DNA from: Caulobacter sp.
GTDB taxonomy: Bacteria; Pseudomonadota; Alphaproteobacteria; Caulobacterales; Caulobacteraceae
Direction of reading: 5' to 3'
Assembly (NCBI GenBank): GCA_017745235.1
Contig: JAGHZU010000001.1
Span: forward strand, 310,001-374,000
Length of the DNA stretch: 64,000 bases
A program made the position numbers and the translations under genes. The stretch's first letter is position 1. Each line of letters begins with the position of its first letter. The notes beneath the pieces were generated by a model. It was given only the letters and a program-made list of their open reading frames with translations. It ran no database searches and was not told where the DNA came from. Shown here one piece after another: positions 54,421 to 62,419 of this stretch.

Positions 54421-54775
54421 GGTTGGCGGCGTTCGAGGCAAGCGGCGGTTTTATAAGGGCTTTTGGCGACGAACGCCGGTCCTTAAGGAATCGGCGGGCT
54501 CCCGCCCGAAGGGCTAGGCTCGCCCATTTCGGGCGGTTCCGCAGCGGAAGGCCGCTTCCGCCGCCCCCTTGGCGAAGCGATCCCCCCTCCCCATATGGCC
54601 CGGCGGGAGCCACGATCTCCATGCGCGGGTGTCGCCCCAGGGTGACACCCCTTTCCGGATCGAGACGCAATCGTCGAAAAACCCCCGCGCGGCTTCGCCG
54701 GACGGGGCGGGGCGCATTGCATTTTCCGGCGTTTTGAGGTCTTAGGAGCCCGCCTTTTCAACAGCCCGAAGATTC
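54421..54775. other. non-coding gap between atpI promoter and DUF6481
   Basis: No gene, repeat-family member or tRNA is recognised here. The one clear structure is a perfect 7-bp hairpin, GCGGAAG-GCCG-CTTCCGC at 54544-54561. The short antisense frames have no start signal and arginine-rich composition. It may hold a promoter or leader of the gene at 54776. Confidence 0.4.
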
Positions 54776-55159
54776 ATGTCGCACCTGAAGAACACCGGCT
54801 TCGCCGATCGCCTCTCCGCCGCCGCCGAAGCCAAGAAGGCCATGCTGGCCAAGATGAAGCCGAAGCCCACCGTTCAGGACCCCAACTTCGAGAACCGCCA
54901 CGCCGAGCGCGAGGCCGAACTTGAAGCCGTCCGCGCCGCCCGCGCCGCCGAGAAGGAAGCCGCCCGCGAAGCCGCGCGCCTGGCCGAACTCGAGGAGCAG
55001 GCCGCCAAGCGCGAAGAGCGCAAGGCCCGCAAGGCCGCCGAGGCCGCCGACTCCAAGGTCCGCAAGGAACTGAAGGCCGCCCAGCGCGAAGAACTGCGCT
55101 CGCTGGGCCGCAGCAGCAAGGCCGCCCGCGCCCACGCCTGGGCCGACCTGATCAGCTAA
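54776..55159 (+). CDS. DUF6481 family protein
   Basis: A 127-residue highly charged, helical protein. After MSHLKNTGFADRLSAAAEAKKAMLAKMKPKP comes a long Ala/Glu/Arg/Lys coiled coil (about residues 40-110). Such proteins are common in Caulobacterales and Rhizobiales and their role is unknown; nucleic-acid or ribosome binding is suspected from composition only. The coil resembles KfrA/SMC coils by composition and not by descent. Confidence 0.75.
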   Translation: MSHLKNTGFADRLSAAAEAKKAMLAKMKPKPTVQDPNFENRHAEREAELEAVRAARAAEKEAAREAARLAELEEQAAKREERKARKAAEAADSKVRKELKAAQREELRSLGRSSKAARAHAWADLIS

Positions 55160-55189
55160 ACCCTTCCTCGACGCCGGGAACGCCCTGTC

Positions 55190-55978
55190 ATGACCATTGA
55201 TGCGGGCCTCCTGGCGACGATGTTTGCGGTCGCCGCGATCGCCGGGGCGTTCGACGCCATCGCCGGCGGCGGCGGTCTGCTGACCGTGCCCGCCCTGCTG
55301 CTGACCGGCATGAGCCCGGTCGCGGCCCTGGGCACGAACAAGCTGCAAGGCGCCGTCAGCGCCATCTCCTCCACCAGCGCCTTCGCCCGGCGGGGACTGA
55401 TCGACTGGAAGAACGCCCTGCCGGTCGCCGGCTGCGCCGCCGTGGCGGGCCTGGCCGGAGCCTTGTGCGCCAGCGTGCTGTCGCCGCGCTTCCTGGCCGC
55501 GCTGGTGCCGATCCTGCTGATCGTCATCGCTCTCTATTTCGGCTTCTCGCGCGGCATCAAGGGCGAGGACGCCTCGCCGCGCCTGACCGTGCCGCTGTTC
55601 GCCTTCTGCGTGGCCCCGGTGGTGGGCTTCTATGACGGGATCTTCGGCCCGGGCGCCGGCGCCTTCTACATGGTGGCCTTCGTCACCCTATTGGGCTACG
55701 GCGCGCTGAAGGCCACCGCCCACACCAAGCTGGCCAACGCCGCCAGCAACCTGGGCAGCCTGTCCCTCTTCATCCTCAAGGGTGCGGTCGTCTGGCCCGT
55801 GGGCCTGGCCATGGCCGTTGGAGCCTTCCTGGGCGCCCAGATCGGCTCGCGCCTGGCCATGCGGTTCGGCGCCAGGCTGATCCGGCCGCTGCTGGTGGTG
55901 ATGTCGTGCGCCATGGCGGTGAAGCTGCTGAGCGACCCGGCCAATCCGCTGCGGCAGGCGGTGATGGGATTGTTCTGA
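55190..55978 (+). CDS. TSUP (TauE/SafE) family permease
   Basis: A 262-residue integral membrane protein with about eight hydrophobic segments. FDAIAGGGGLLTVPALLLTGMSPVAALGTNKLQGAVSAISSTSAF and VVGFYDGIFGPGAGAFYMVAFVTLLGYGALKATAHTKLANAASNLGSL are the TauE/SafE signatures. It resembles YfcA, with sulfur anions or organic acids as likely cargo. The gene at 54776 is 30 bp upstream in the same direction. Confidence 0.9.
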   Translation: MTIDAGLLATMFAVAAIAGAFDAIAGGGGLLTVPALLLTGMSPVAALGTNKLQGAVSAISSTSAFARRGLIDWKNALPVAGCAAVAGLAGALCASVLSPRFLAALVPILLIVIALYFGFSRGIKGEDASPRLTVPLFAFCVAPVVGFYDGIFGPGAGAFYMVAFVTLLGYGALKATAHTKLANAASNLGSLSLFILKGAVVWPVGLAMAVGAFLGAQIGSRLAMRFGARLIRPLLVVMSCAMAVKLLSDPANPLRQAVMGLF

Positions 55979-55994
55979 GGCCCCTTGCGAGCCC

Positions 55995-56107
55995 GCTTGC
56001 CCCCTCCGGGCCCTTGGCCCTCCCCTCCCAGAGGAGGAAGAGCGGCTTGAAGAAATCCGCCCCCTACGGGGGCGGACAGGCGGCGAAGCCGCCAGGTGGG
56101 GGCAAGC
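55995..56107. repeat. dispersed two-module palindromic repeat, copy 5
   Basis: Module A (55995-56040) then module B (56055-56107, ATCCGCCCCCTACGGGGGCG to GGTGGGGGCAAGC) in the same orientation as copy 3. It lies between the convergent ends of the TSUP gene and the PGPGW-like pair. Confidence 0.85.
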
Positions 56108-56137
56108 GGCGCCCCACCGCCCCCGCCTTCCCTGCTG

Positions 56138-56581
56138 TCAAATGGGCTGCTTCTTCAGCCAGCGCCGCTTGATCGCCTTGCGGCCGCGCTTGAGCACCCG
56201 CCAGTGCGGGCGACGCAGGAAGACCTTCTCGCTGCGCAGCAGCTGCTGCCAGGCCACCAGCAGGATCTCGGGCTCACGCCGCATCAGGCGTCGGATCGGG
56301 AAGATCAGCTTGGGATGGCGGCGCTGCCAGCGCAGGAAGCGGCGCTTGGCCTGGAACGAGTTGCGCAGCACGATCATCAGGCCGATGACCAGCAGCGGCA
56401 GGCCCAGGTGCCCCGGCAGGGGCGTCAGGACCAGGCCGGCCAGCAGCACCAGCACGCCGAACGCCAGCGCCGCCCAGCGGCCCACCCGCGAGGCGGTCTC
56501 GCGCAGGACCAGGGCCAGCCGGCGACGGCGGCGGTAGAGCCTTGAGGGCAGTTTGGCGATCGTCCCGGCCGTCTCGCTCAC
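56138..56581 (-). CDS. PGPGW-like small membrane protein, second of a tandem pair
   Basis: A 147-residue protein. A hydrophobic hairpin (about residues 37-70, WAALAFGVLVLLAGLVLTPLPGHLGLPLLVIGLMIVLRN) is flanked by strongly basic regions (RRRRRLAL and RRHPKLIFPIRRLMRREPEIL). It is a paralogue of the gene just upstream, with which it overlaps by four bases. The PLPGHLGLPL turn marks the putative PGPGW family. Function unknown; a basic membrane-associated protein. Confidence 0.72.
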   Translation of the reverse strand: MSETAGTIAKLPSRLYRRRRRLALVLRETASRVGRWAALAFGVLVLLAGLVLTPLPGHLGLPLLVIGLMIVLRNSFQAKRRFLRWQRRHPKLIFPIRRLMRREPEILLVAWQQLLRSEKVFLRRPHWRVLKRGRKAIKRRWLKKQPI

Positions 56582-57006
56582 GACGTTTGCAGCGCCTGAC
56601 GCTTCAGCGACCTGCGCTTGAACGACTGACGCCAGCGCTTGGCCACGCGCCAGCGGCGCGGCACGATCAGGCGCTCCATGCGCAGCACCTGCTGCCAGGC
56701 GACCGGGAAGACCTCGGGCTCGCGGCGCAGCAGCCGGCGCAGGGGGAACAACAGCTTGGGGTGGGCGTGCTGGAAGCGGACGAACTGCTTGCGGGCCCGG
56801 AACGAGTTGCGCAGCACCAGCATCAGGCCGGCCACCGTCAGCGGCACGCCCATCGGACCCGGCAGAGGCGCGATCAGAAAGCCCGCCACGATCAGGATCA
56901 GGCCCAGGGTCACCAGCACGATGCGCGCGATCCGCCCGAGAAGCTCGCGGGCGAGTTCGTCGGCGGCGGAGAAGCGCACGGGCGGCATGGCGAGGGCGAG
57001 GTTCAT
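56578..57006 (-). CDS. PGPGW-like small membrane protein, first of a tandem pair
   Basis: About 142 residues. LVTLGLILIVAGFLIAPLPGPMGVPLTVAGLMLVLRNSFRARKQFVRFQHAHPKLLFPLRRLLRREPE matches its downstream paralogue almost position for position, so the pair arose by duplication. Basic tails flank the hydrophobic hairpin. The ATG at 57006 is preferred; the longer frame to 57276 crosses a terminator-like hairpin. Confidence 0.72.
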   Translation of the reverse strand: MNLALAMPPVRFSAADELARELLGRIARIVLVTLGLILIVAGFLIAPLPGPMGVPLTVAGLMLVLRNSFRARKQFVRFQHAHPKLLFPLRRLLRREPEVFPVAWQQVLRMERLIVPRRWRVAKRWRQSFKRRSLKRQALQTS

Positions 57007-57083
57007 GGCGGAGACAAACGGCTTTCGTGGTCCGTTCGATCCCGGCGACGGCCGGCCTCCTCGGCTCACGAAATCCGATATGA

Positions 57084-57117
57084 GAACGGGGCGCCCTTCC
57101 GTAAAGGCGCCCCGTTC
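57084..57117 (-). terminator. hairpin after the gcv operon
   Basis: GAACGGGGCGCC (57084-57095) and GGCGCCCCGTTC (57106-57117) form a perfect 12-bp stem with a 10-nt loop, 22 bases after the gcvPB stop on the minus strand. The tail TCATAT has few U residues, so it may be a factor-aided or attenuating terminator. Confidence 0.6.
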
Positions 57118-57139
57118 CGGTTTCGTGCGACTGTGTCGC

Positions 57140-58741
57140 CTATTCCGCAGCCAGTGGCGCGGCGGCCACAGGTCGCCACCGCAGGCGCGGCTTGCGCGCG
57201 GCCTGCGTCTCGTCCAGGCGCCGCAGCGGCGCGTGGTAGGGCGCGCCCTTGAACCGCTCGGCGTCGCCCGCCCCATCCCGGATCTGGAGGGCCGCCCCCG
57301 CCAGGGCCCGCAGGGCCGTGATGAAGCGGTCCAGCTCCTGCTTGCTCTCGGTCTCGGTCGGCTCGATCAGCATCGCCCCGTGGACGACCAGCGGGAAATA
57401 CATGGTCATCGGGTGGAAACCCTCGTCGATCATCGCCTTGGCGAAATCCAGCGTGGTCACCCCGGTGCCTTCCAGCCAGCTGTCGTCGAACAGCGCCTCG
57501 TGCATGCACGGGCCGTTCGGGAAGGCCGGGCTCATCAGGTCCGACAGGCGGGCCTTGATGTAGTTGGCGTTCAGCACCGCGTCCTCGGCCACCTGCTTCA
57601 GGCCGTCCGAGCCGTGGCTGAGCATGTAGGCGTAGGCCCGCACGAACATGCCCATCTGGCCGTGGAAGGCGCTCATGCGGCCGAAGGCCTGGGCGGCCGG
57701 GCCCTTGGCTTCCTCGACCAGCTTGAAGGTGTGCTCGTGGCTGACCACCCAGGGGGTGGGGGCGAACGGCGCCAGGGCCGCCGACAGCACCACCGGACCC
57801 GCGCCAGGACCGCCGCCGCCGTGGGGCGTGGAGAAGGTCTTGTGCAGGTTGATATGCATGGCGTCCACGCCCAGGTCGCCCGGGCGCACCCGGCCGACGA
57901 TGGCGTTGAAGTTGGCGCCGTCGCAGTAGAAGTACGCGCCCGCTGCGTGGGTCAGGCGGGCGATCTCGACCACGTCGCGCTCGAACAGGCCGCAGGTGTT
58001 GGGGTTGGTGACCATGATGGCGGCCACGTGGTCGCCCAGCTTGGATTCCAGGTCCGCCAGGTCCACGCGGCCGTCGTCGGTCTGGGCGATCTCCACGACC
58101 GTATAGCCGCAGAAGGCCGCCGTGGCCGGATTGGTGCCGTGGGCGCTGGTCGGAGCCAGCACGGTCTTGCGGTGGCCCTGGCCGTTCGCCTCGTGGGCGG
58201 CGCGGATGGCCAGCAGGCCGCACAGTTCGCCGTGGGCGCCGGCCTTGGGCGACAGGGCGACGGCGGGCATGCCCGTCAGGGTCTTCAGCCAGTGGGCCAG
58301 GCGGTCCATCAGCTCGATCGCGCCCTGCACCGTCGACTGCGGCTGCAGCGGGTGGATGTCGGAGAAGCCCGGCAGGCGCGCCATCTTCTCGTTCAGGCGC
58401 GGGTTGTGCTTCATCGTGCACGAGCCCAGCGGATAGAGGGCCAGGTCGATGGCGTGGTTCTTCTGGCTCAGGCGCACGTAGTGGCGCACGGCCTCCGGCT
58501 CGGACAGGCCCGGCAGGCCGATCGCCGAGGTGCGGACCAGGTCGCCCAGGTCCGACGCCGTGTCGGCCGGAACCTCGGGCAGGTCCACGCCCGTCTTGTC
58601 CCAGGCGTTCAGTTCGAAGATCAGCGCTTCGTCCTGCAGCAGGCCGCGGCCGCCGGTCAGGGTCGCGTGGCCGCCCTGGTCGCCAGGAAGATTGGGCGAG
58701 GCTTCAGGACGGGTCGGCCGTCCGACGTTGTTCATGCTCAT
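57140..58741 (-). CDS. gcvPB: glycine dehydrogenase subunit 2 (P protein beta part)
   Basis: C-terminal half of the P protein of the glycine cleavage system, a PLP enzyme. A 533-residue protein. The PLP lysine is in [51 protein letters not shown] and [14 protein letters not shown] are typical. Its ATG at 58741 overlaps the gcvPA stop by four bases. The split into PA and PB is normal for alphaproteobacteria and many Gram-positives. Confidence 0.96.
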   Translation of the reverse strand: MSMNNVGRPTRPEASPNLPGDQGGHATLTGGRGLLQDEALIFELNAWDKTGVDLPEVPADTASDLGDLVRTSAIGLPGLSEPEAVRHYVRLSQKNHAIDLALYPLGSCTMKHNPRLNEKMARLPGFSDIHPLQPQSTVQGAIELMDRLAHWLKTLTGMPAVALSPKAGAHGELCGLLAIRAAHEANGQGHRKTVLAPTSAHGTNPATAAFCGYTVVEIAQTDDGRVDLADLESKLGDHVAAIMVTNPNTCGLFERDVVEIARLTHAAGAYFYCDGANFNAIVGRVRPGDLGVDAMHINLHKTFSTPHGGGGPGAGPVVLSAALAPFAPTPWVVSHEHTFKLVEEAKGPAAQAFGRMSAFHGQMGMFVRAYAYMLSHGSDGLKQVAEDAVLNANYIKARLSDLMSPAFPNGPCMHEALFDDSWLEGTGVTTLDFAKAMIDEGFHPMTMYFPLVVHGAMLIEPTETESKQELDRFITALRALAGAALQIRDGAGDAERFKGAPYHAPLRRLDETQAARKPRLRWRPVAAAPLAAE

Positions 58742-60084
58742 TGGGCGATCACCCGCGAAAGGACCTTGGCGAAGAAGGCGATGTCGATGTCCGGCGTGGT
58801 CTCGGTGGCGGCCACCACCAGCACGTCGTCCAGGCCCGCGGACGGGTCCAGGCGCGAGAACGGCACGCCGGCGATCACGCCGTTGGCCGCCAGGCTCTCG
58901 ACGATCTCGGCGGCGTCGCCGGGCAGGCGCACGGCGAACTCGTTGAAGAATCGCGGGGTCAGGATCTCCACGCCCGGCACGGCGGCCAGGGCGTCGCGCA
59001 GCTTCACCGCCTTCTGGTGATTGATCAGGGCCAGCTGGCGCAGGCCCTTCTCGCCCAGCAGGCTCATGTGGATGCTGAACGCCAGGGCGCACAGGCCGCT
59101 GTTGGTGCAGATGTTGGACGTGGCCTTGTCGCGGCGGATGTGCTGCTCGCGGGTCGACAGGGTCAGCACGAAGCCGCGCTTGCCGTCGGCGTCCACGGTC
59201 TCGCCGCAGAGGCGGCCGGGGGCCTGGCGGACGTACTTTTCCTTGCAGGCGAAGAGGCCGACATAGGGGCCGCCGAAGTTCAGGCCGTTGCCGATCGACT
59301 GGCCCTCGGCCACGACGATGTCGGCGCCCATCTCGCCGGGCGACTTCAGCAGGCCGTACGAGACGGCCTCGGTGGTGACCACGATCAGCAGGGCGCCGGC
59401 GGCCTGGGCCGCGGCGGCGATCCTGGTCACGTCGGTGGCCGTGCCGAACACGTTGGGGGTCTGGACGACCACGCAGGCGGTGTCGGCGTCGATGGCGGCG
59501 ATCACCGCGTCCTCGGCGTCGATCGCCGGCGCCAGGCGCTCGGTGGCCACGCCGGCGGCGTGGGCCAGGGTCTCGACCGTGCCGACATATTGCGGATGCA
59601 CGCCGCCCGACAGCACCGCCTTGTTCCGGCGGGTGATGCGGGTGGCCATCATCACCGCCTCGGCGGCGGCGGTGGAGCCGTCATAGAGCGAGGCGTTGGC
59701 CACTTCCATGCCGGTGAGCGCCGCGACCTGGGTCTGGAACTCGAACAGCACCTGCAGCGTGCCCTGGGCGATCTCGGGCTGGTAGGGCGTGTAGCTGGTC
59801 AGGAATTCCGAGCGCTGGATGATGTGGTCGACCGTGGCCGGCACATGGTGGCGATAGGCCCCCGCCCCCACGAAGAACGGACCTTCCGACGCCGAGCGGT
59901 TGCGGCGCGACAGGCCCAGCATCTCGCGCTCGACTTCCAGCTCGCCGGCGTGGGCCGGCAGGTCGACGGGCTCGGTGCGGCGGGCGGCGGCGGGCACGTC
60001 GACGAACAGCTCGTCGATCGACTCCGCGCCGATGACGCCGAGCATGTCGGCGCGATCTTCGGGTGTGAGGGGCAGGTAACGCAT
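58738..60084 (-). CDS. gcvPA: glycine dehydrogenase subunit 1 (P protein alpha part)
   Basis: N-terminal half of the glycine dehydrogenase. 448 residues: [97 protein letters not shown] and [25 protein letters not shown] are the family's text. The ATG at 60084 gives the canonical start; an upstream start at 60108 would add unconserved residues. A repeat separates it from gcvH. Confidence 0.95.
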   Translation of the reverse strand: MRYLPLTPEDRADMLGVIGAESIDELFVDVPAAARRTEPVDLPAHAGELEVEREMLGLSRRNRSASEGPFFVGAGAYRHHVPATVDHIIQRSEFLTSYTPYQPEIAQGTLQVLFEFQTQVAALTGMEVANASLYDGSTAAAEAVMMATRITRRNKAVLSGGVHPQYVGTVETLAHAAGVATERLAPAIDAEDAVIAAIDADTACVVVQTPNVFGTATDVTRIAAAAQAAGALLIVVTTEAVSYGLLKSPGEMGADIVVAEGQSIGNGLNFGGPYVGLFACKEKYVRQAPGRLCGETVDADGKRGFVLTLSTREQHIRRDKATSNICTNSGLCALAFSIHMSLLGEKGLRQLALINHQKAVKLRDALAAVPGVEILTPRFFNEFAVRLPGDAAEIVESLAANGVIAGVPFSRLDPSAGLDDVLVVAATETTPDIDIAFFAKVLSRVIAQ

Positions 60085-60094
60085 GATCTCTGTT

Positions 60095-60166
60095 CCGCTC
60101 GTCCCCACGAAAGCGGGGACCTAAGCTGAGGGAGGCCGCATGGGTCCCCGCTTTCGCGGGGACGCG
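60095..60166. repeat. paired GTCCCC palindromic repeat within the gcv operon
   Basis: CGCTCGTCCCCACGAAAGCG...GGGGACC and GGGTCCCCGCTTTCGCGGGG...ACG face each other across an 18-bp centre, between gcvH and gcvPA. Each arm is also a hairpin by itself. It could lower gcvPA-gcvPB levels relative to gcvT-gcvH by attenuation, or protect the upstream mRNA. Confidence 0.65.
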
Positions 60167-60173
60167 CGGAGTT

Positions 60174-60539
60174 CTAGAGGGTGCCGAGGAACGCTTCGTA
60201 CGCGTCGCGATCCATCAGGGCGTCGACTTCGGCCGCGTTGGACAGCTTGATCTTGGCGAACCAGCCGCCGGCCTCCGGCAGGGCGTTGACGGTCTCGGGG
60301 CTGTCGGACAGCTCGCCGTTGGCCTCGACCACCTCGCCCGACACCGGGGCGTAGACGTCGGAGGCGGCCTTGACGCTCTCGACCACCGCCAGGGCGTCGC
60401 CCTGGGCCACGGTCTTGCCGACTTCCGGCACCTCGACGAACACCACGTCGCCCAGCTGCTCGGCGGCGTAGGCGGTGATGCCGACGGTGGCGACGTCACC
60501 CTCGACGGCGACCCATTCGTGATCCTTGGTGAAACGCAT
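60174..60539 (-). CDS. gcvH: glycine cleavage system H protein
   Basis: Lipoylated carrier of the aminomethyl group. A 121-residue protein. The lipoyl lysine is K57 in [17 protein letters not shown], and [39 protein letters not shown] is typical. It lies 15 bp after the gcvT stop. Confidence 0.97.
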   Translation of the reverse strand: MRFTKDHEWVAVEGDVATVGITAYAAEQLGDVVFVEVPEVGKTVAQGDALAVVESVKAASDVYAPVSGEVVEANGELSDSPETVNALPEAGGWFAKIKLSNAAEVDALMDRDAYEAFLGTL

Positions 60540-60554
60540 CTTCCTGGCCCTTGA

Positions 60555-61682
60555 TTAGAGTTTGCGCACGTAGCGGGTGGGAACGAACGGGGAGGCGACG
60601 ACCTCGGCGGCCGCCGGCTTGCCCCGCACGATGACTTTCAGCGTCGAGCCGACCACATTGAATTGCGGCGGGACGAAGCCGATGGCGATGGCGCCGCCCA
60701 GGCTGGGGGCGAAGCCGCCGCTGGTGACCTTGCCGATCACGTTGCCGTCGGCGTCGGCGATCTCGGCGCCTTCGCGGGCCGGGGCGCCTTCCAGCACCTT
60801 CAGGTTCACGCGCACGCGCGACAGCTCGCCGGCCAGCTCCCTGGCGATGCGCTCGGCGCCCAGATAGTCGCCGGCCTCGCGGCGGCTCTTGCCGACGGCG
60901 AAGTTCAGGCCCGCCTCGATCGGCGAGACCGTCTCGTCCAGGTCGTGGCCGTAGAGCGGCAGGCCCGCTTCCAGGCGCAGGCTGTCGCGGGCGCCCAGGC
61001 CGATCGGCCGCACGCGCTCGTCGGCCAGCAGGGTGCTCCAGACGCGCTCGGCGGCGTCGGCGGGCACCGAGATTTCGTAGCCGTCCTCGCCGGTATAGCC
61101 CGAGCGCGAGATGATGGCGTCGACACCGAAGGCGGTCAGGGCGCGGGCGTCCATGAACACCATTTCGGCGGCTTGCGGCGCGTGGGCGGCCAGAACGGCG
61201 GCGGCCTCGGGGCCCTGCAGCGCCAGCAGGGCGCGGTCTTCCAGGCGCGTCACCGTCGCCTCGCCCTCCAGGGCCTTGGCGATGATGGCGTAGTCATTGT
61301 CCTTGCAGGCGCCGTTGACCACCACGAAGAGGCCGTCGTCGTCGGGGCGCGCGGTCATCAGGTCGTCGATGATCCCGCCCTCGGCGTTCAGCAGCACGCC
61401 GTAGCGCTGCTTGCCCGGCCTGAGGCCTTGGTAGTCGGCCGAAACCACCTTCTCGAAGCTCTTGGCCGGGTCGGCGCCGCGCAGGCGCGCCTGGCCCATG
61501 TGCGAGACGTCGAACAGGCCGGCGTGCTCGCGGGTCCAAAGGTGCTCCTTCAGCACCCCGTCCTTGTACTGCACCGGCATGTGGTAGCCCGCGAACGGGA
61601 CCATGCGCGCACCGGCGGCGACGTGGGCGTCGTACAGGGGCGTCTTCTTGAGGTCTTGGCCGGAAAGGCTTGGGTCGGACAC
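60555..61682 (-). CDS. gcvT: glycine cleavage system T protein (aminomethyltransferase)
   Basis: Transfers the methylene unit to tetrahydrofolate and releases ammonia. A 375-residue folate-fold protein: GARMVPFAGYHMPVQYKDGVLKEHLWTREHAGLFDVSHMGQ, the catalytic aspartate segment in FDVSH, and GYTGEDGYEISVP. The GTG at 61682 follows GGAG by nine bases; the sequence then begins SDPSLSGQDLKKTPLYDAHVAAGARMVPF, with the T-protein core starting near residue 14. First gene of the glycine-controlled operon. Confidence 0.95.
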   Translation of the reverse strand: MSDPSLSGQDLKKTPLYDAHVAAGARMVPFAGYHMPVQYKDGVLKEHLWTREHAGLFDVSHMGQARLRGADPAKSFEKVVSADYQGLRPGKQRYGVLLNAEGGIIDDLMTARPDDDGLFVVVNGACKDNDYAIIAKALEGEATVTRLEDRALLALQGPEAAAVLAAHAPQAAEMVFMDARALTAFGVDAIISRSGYTGEDGYEISVPADAAERVWSTLLADERVRPIGLGARDSLRLEAGLPLYGHDLDETVSPIEAGLNFAVGKSRREAGDYLGAERIARELAGELSRVRVNLKVLEGAPAREGAEIADADGNVIGKVTSGGFAPSLGGAIAIGFVPPQFNVVGSTLKVIVRGKPAAAEVVASPFVPTRYVRKL

Positions 61683-61734
61683 GCTTTGGGCTCCAATCGG
61701 GGTCGGCGACGCCGCCCGGCTCGCGCCGAGTGGT

Positions 61735-61925
61735 CTCGCCCCCGCTGTCCCTTTGACCTGAGAGATTCCGGCCGCGCAAACGCAGCCTTGCTCCTTCGGC
61801 GGGCAAGTCGAAGGACCTGCCTCTTTCCAGCGTTCCTAAACCCGCGCGGTCCTTTTGCCTGAGCGTTTCCGGGGCGGTTGCGCCTTCGGCCTCGGGACAG
61901 AATCCCGACGTCTCCCGCGAGGGTC
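61735..61925 (-). promoter_or_regulatory. tandem glycine riboswitch upstream of gcvT
   Basis: Two aptamers in series. The distal one has CCGAAGGCGCAA (61878-61889) and CTCAGGCAAAAGGAC (near 61851-61866). The proximal one has CCGAAGGAGCAA (61788-61799) and CTCTCAGGTCAAAGGGACAG (61745-61764). These are the conserved internal loops of the gcvT motif. Glycine binding turns on the gcv operon in known cases. About 55 bases separate it from the gcvT start. Confidence 0.92.
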
Positions 61926-61932
61926 GAGGGCG

Positions 61933-61961
61933 TGTTTGGGCGACGGGGCGTCGGGAGTCAA
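61933..61961 (-). promoter_or_regulatory. possible gcv promoter
   Basis: On the minus strand TTGACT (61956-61961) and CAAACA (61933-61938) are 17 bp apart, just upstream of the riboswitch. The -10 box is weak, so this is tentative. Confidence 0.35.
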
Positions 61962-62016
61962 CGGGGCGCGCGCGAGGTCGCGCGACGGTTGCGAACAATT
62001 GGCGAACATAGTCAAG

Positions 62017-62043
62017 CTTGAGGTCATAAATTGTGACCTCAAG
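62017..62043 (+). promoter_or_regulatory. perfect palindrome upstream of the ORF6N remnant
   Basis: CTTGAGGTCA (62017-62026) and TGACCTCAAG (62034-62043) are perfect 10-bp arms around seven bases. It overlaps the probable ribosome site (AAGGGA) of the ORF at 62052 and lies about 60 bp upstream of the possible gcv promoter on the other strand. A near copy occurs inside the coding sequence at 62270-62294. Confidence 0.65.
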
Positions 62044-62051
62044 GGACGGCC

Positions 62052-62417
62052 ATGACCGGCGATCTCCTTTCCATGCCCGCGCATCTTGGCGGCCAGGCGC
62101 CGTCGGTGTTCGAAATCCGAGGCCTGCCGGTGATCCTCGATGCGGATCTGGCCCGACGGTTCCCCGACTGTTCGATGTGGAAACAAGGCGGCTGAACCAG
62201 CAGGTGCGTCGCAACGCCGCCAAGTTCGAGGGCTTCGCCTTCCAGCTTATCACGGAAGAAGCGGCCGACTTGAGATCACAGATTGTGATGTCAAATTCTC
62301 GTCACGGCGGCGCCCGCCATCGCCCCTACGTCTTCACCGAGCACGGCGTGGTCATGGCCGCCACGGTCCTGCAGTCCGAGCAGGCCGTCGCCGCCTCCCG
62401 CTTCATAATCAAGCAGG
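62052..62417 (+). pseudogene. broken ORF6N-domain gene (phage antirepressor-like)
   Basis: From ATG 62052 the frame reads MTGDLLSMPAHLGGQAPSVF then EIRGLPVILDADLARRF and stops at about 62190. In another frame the domain continues as RLNQQVRRNAAKFEGFAFQL, RPYVFTEHGVVMAATVLQ and SRFIIK. An 11-bp insertion (62157-62167), flanked by CCCGA repeats, causes the shift. The last codons run into the argS stop, so the C-terminal part that intact ORF6N proteins carry is also missing. ORF6N domains bind DNA and are found in phages and mobile islands. Non-functional as read. Confidence 0.75.
62270..62294 (+). promoter_or_regulatory. intragenic near-copy of the upstream palindrome
   Basis: TTGAGATCAC (62270-62279) and GTGATGTCAA (62285-62294) are 9/10-matching arms around five bases. 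It matches 20 of 25 bases of 62018-62042 and encodes the LRSQIVMS segment of the ORF6N domain. Confidence 0.55.
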
Positions 62418-62419
62418 GC

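Noticed and set aside
54421..54775. Possible small RNA or ORFs in the gap before DUF6481
   Set aside because: One perfect hairpin exists, but there is no promoter-terminator pair and no family resemblance to support an RNA gene.
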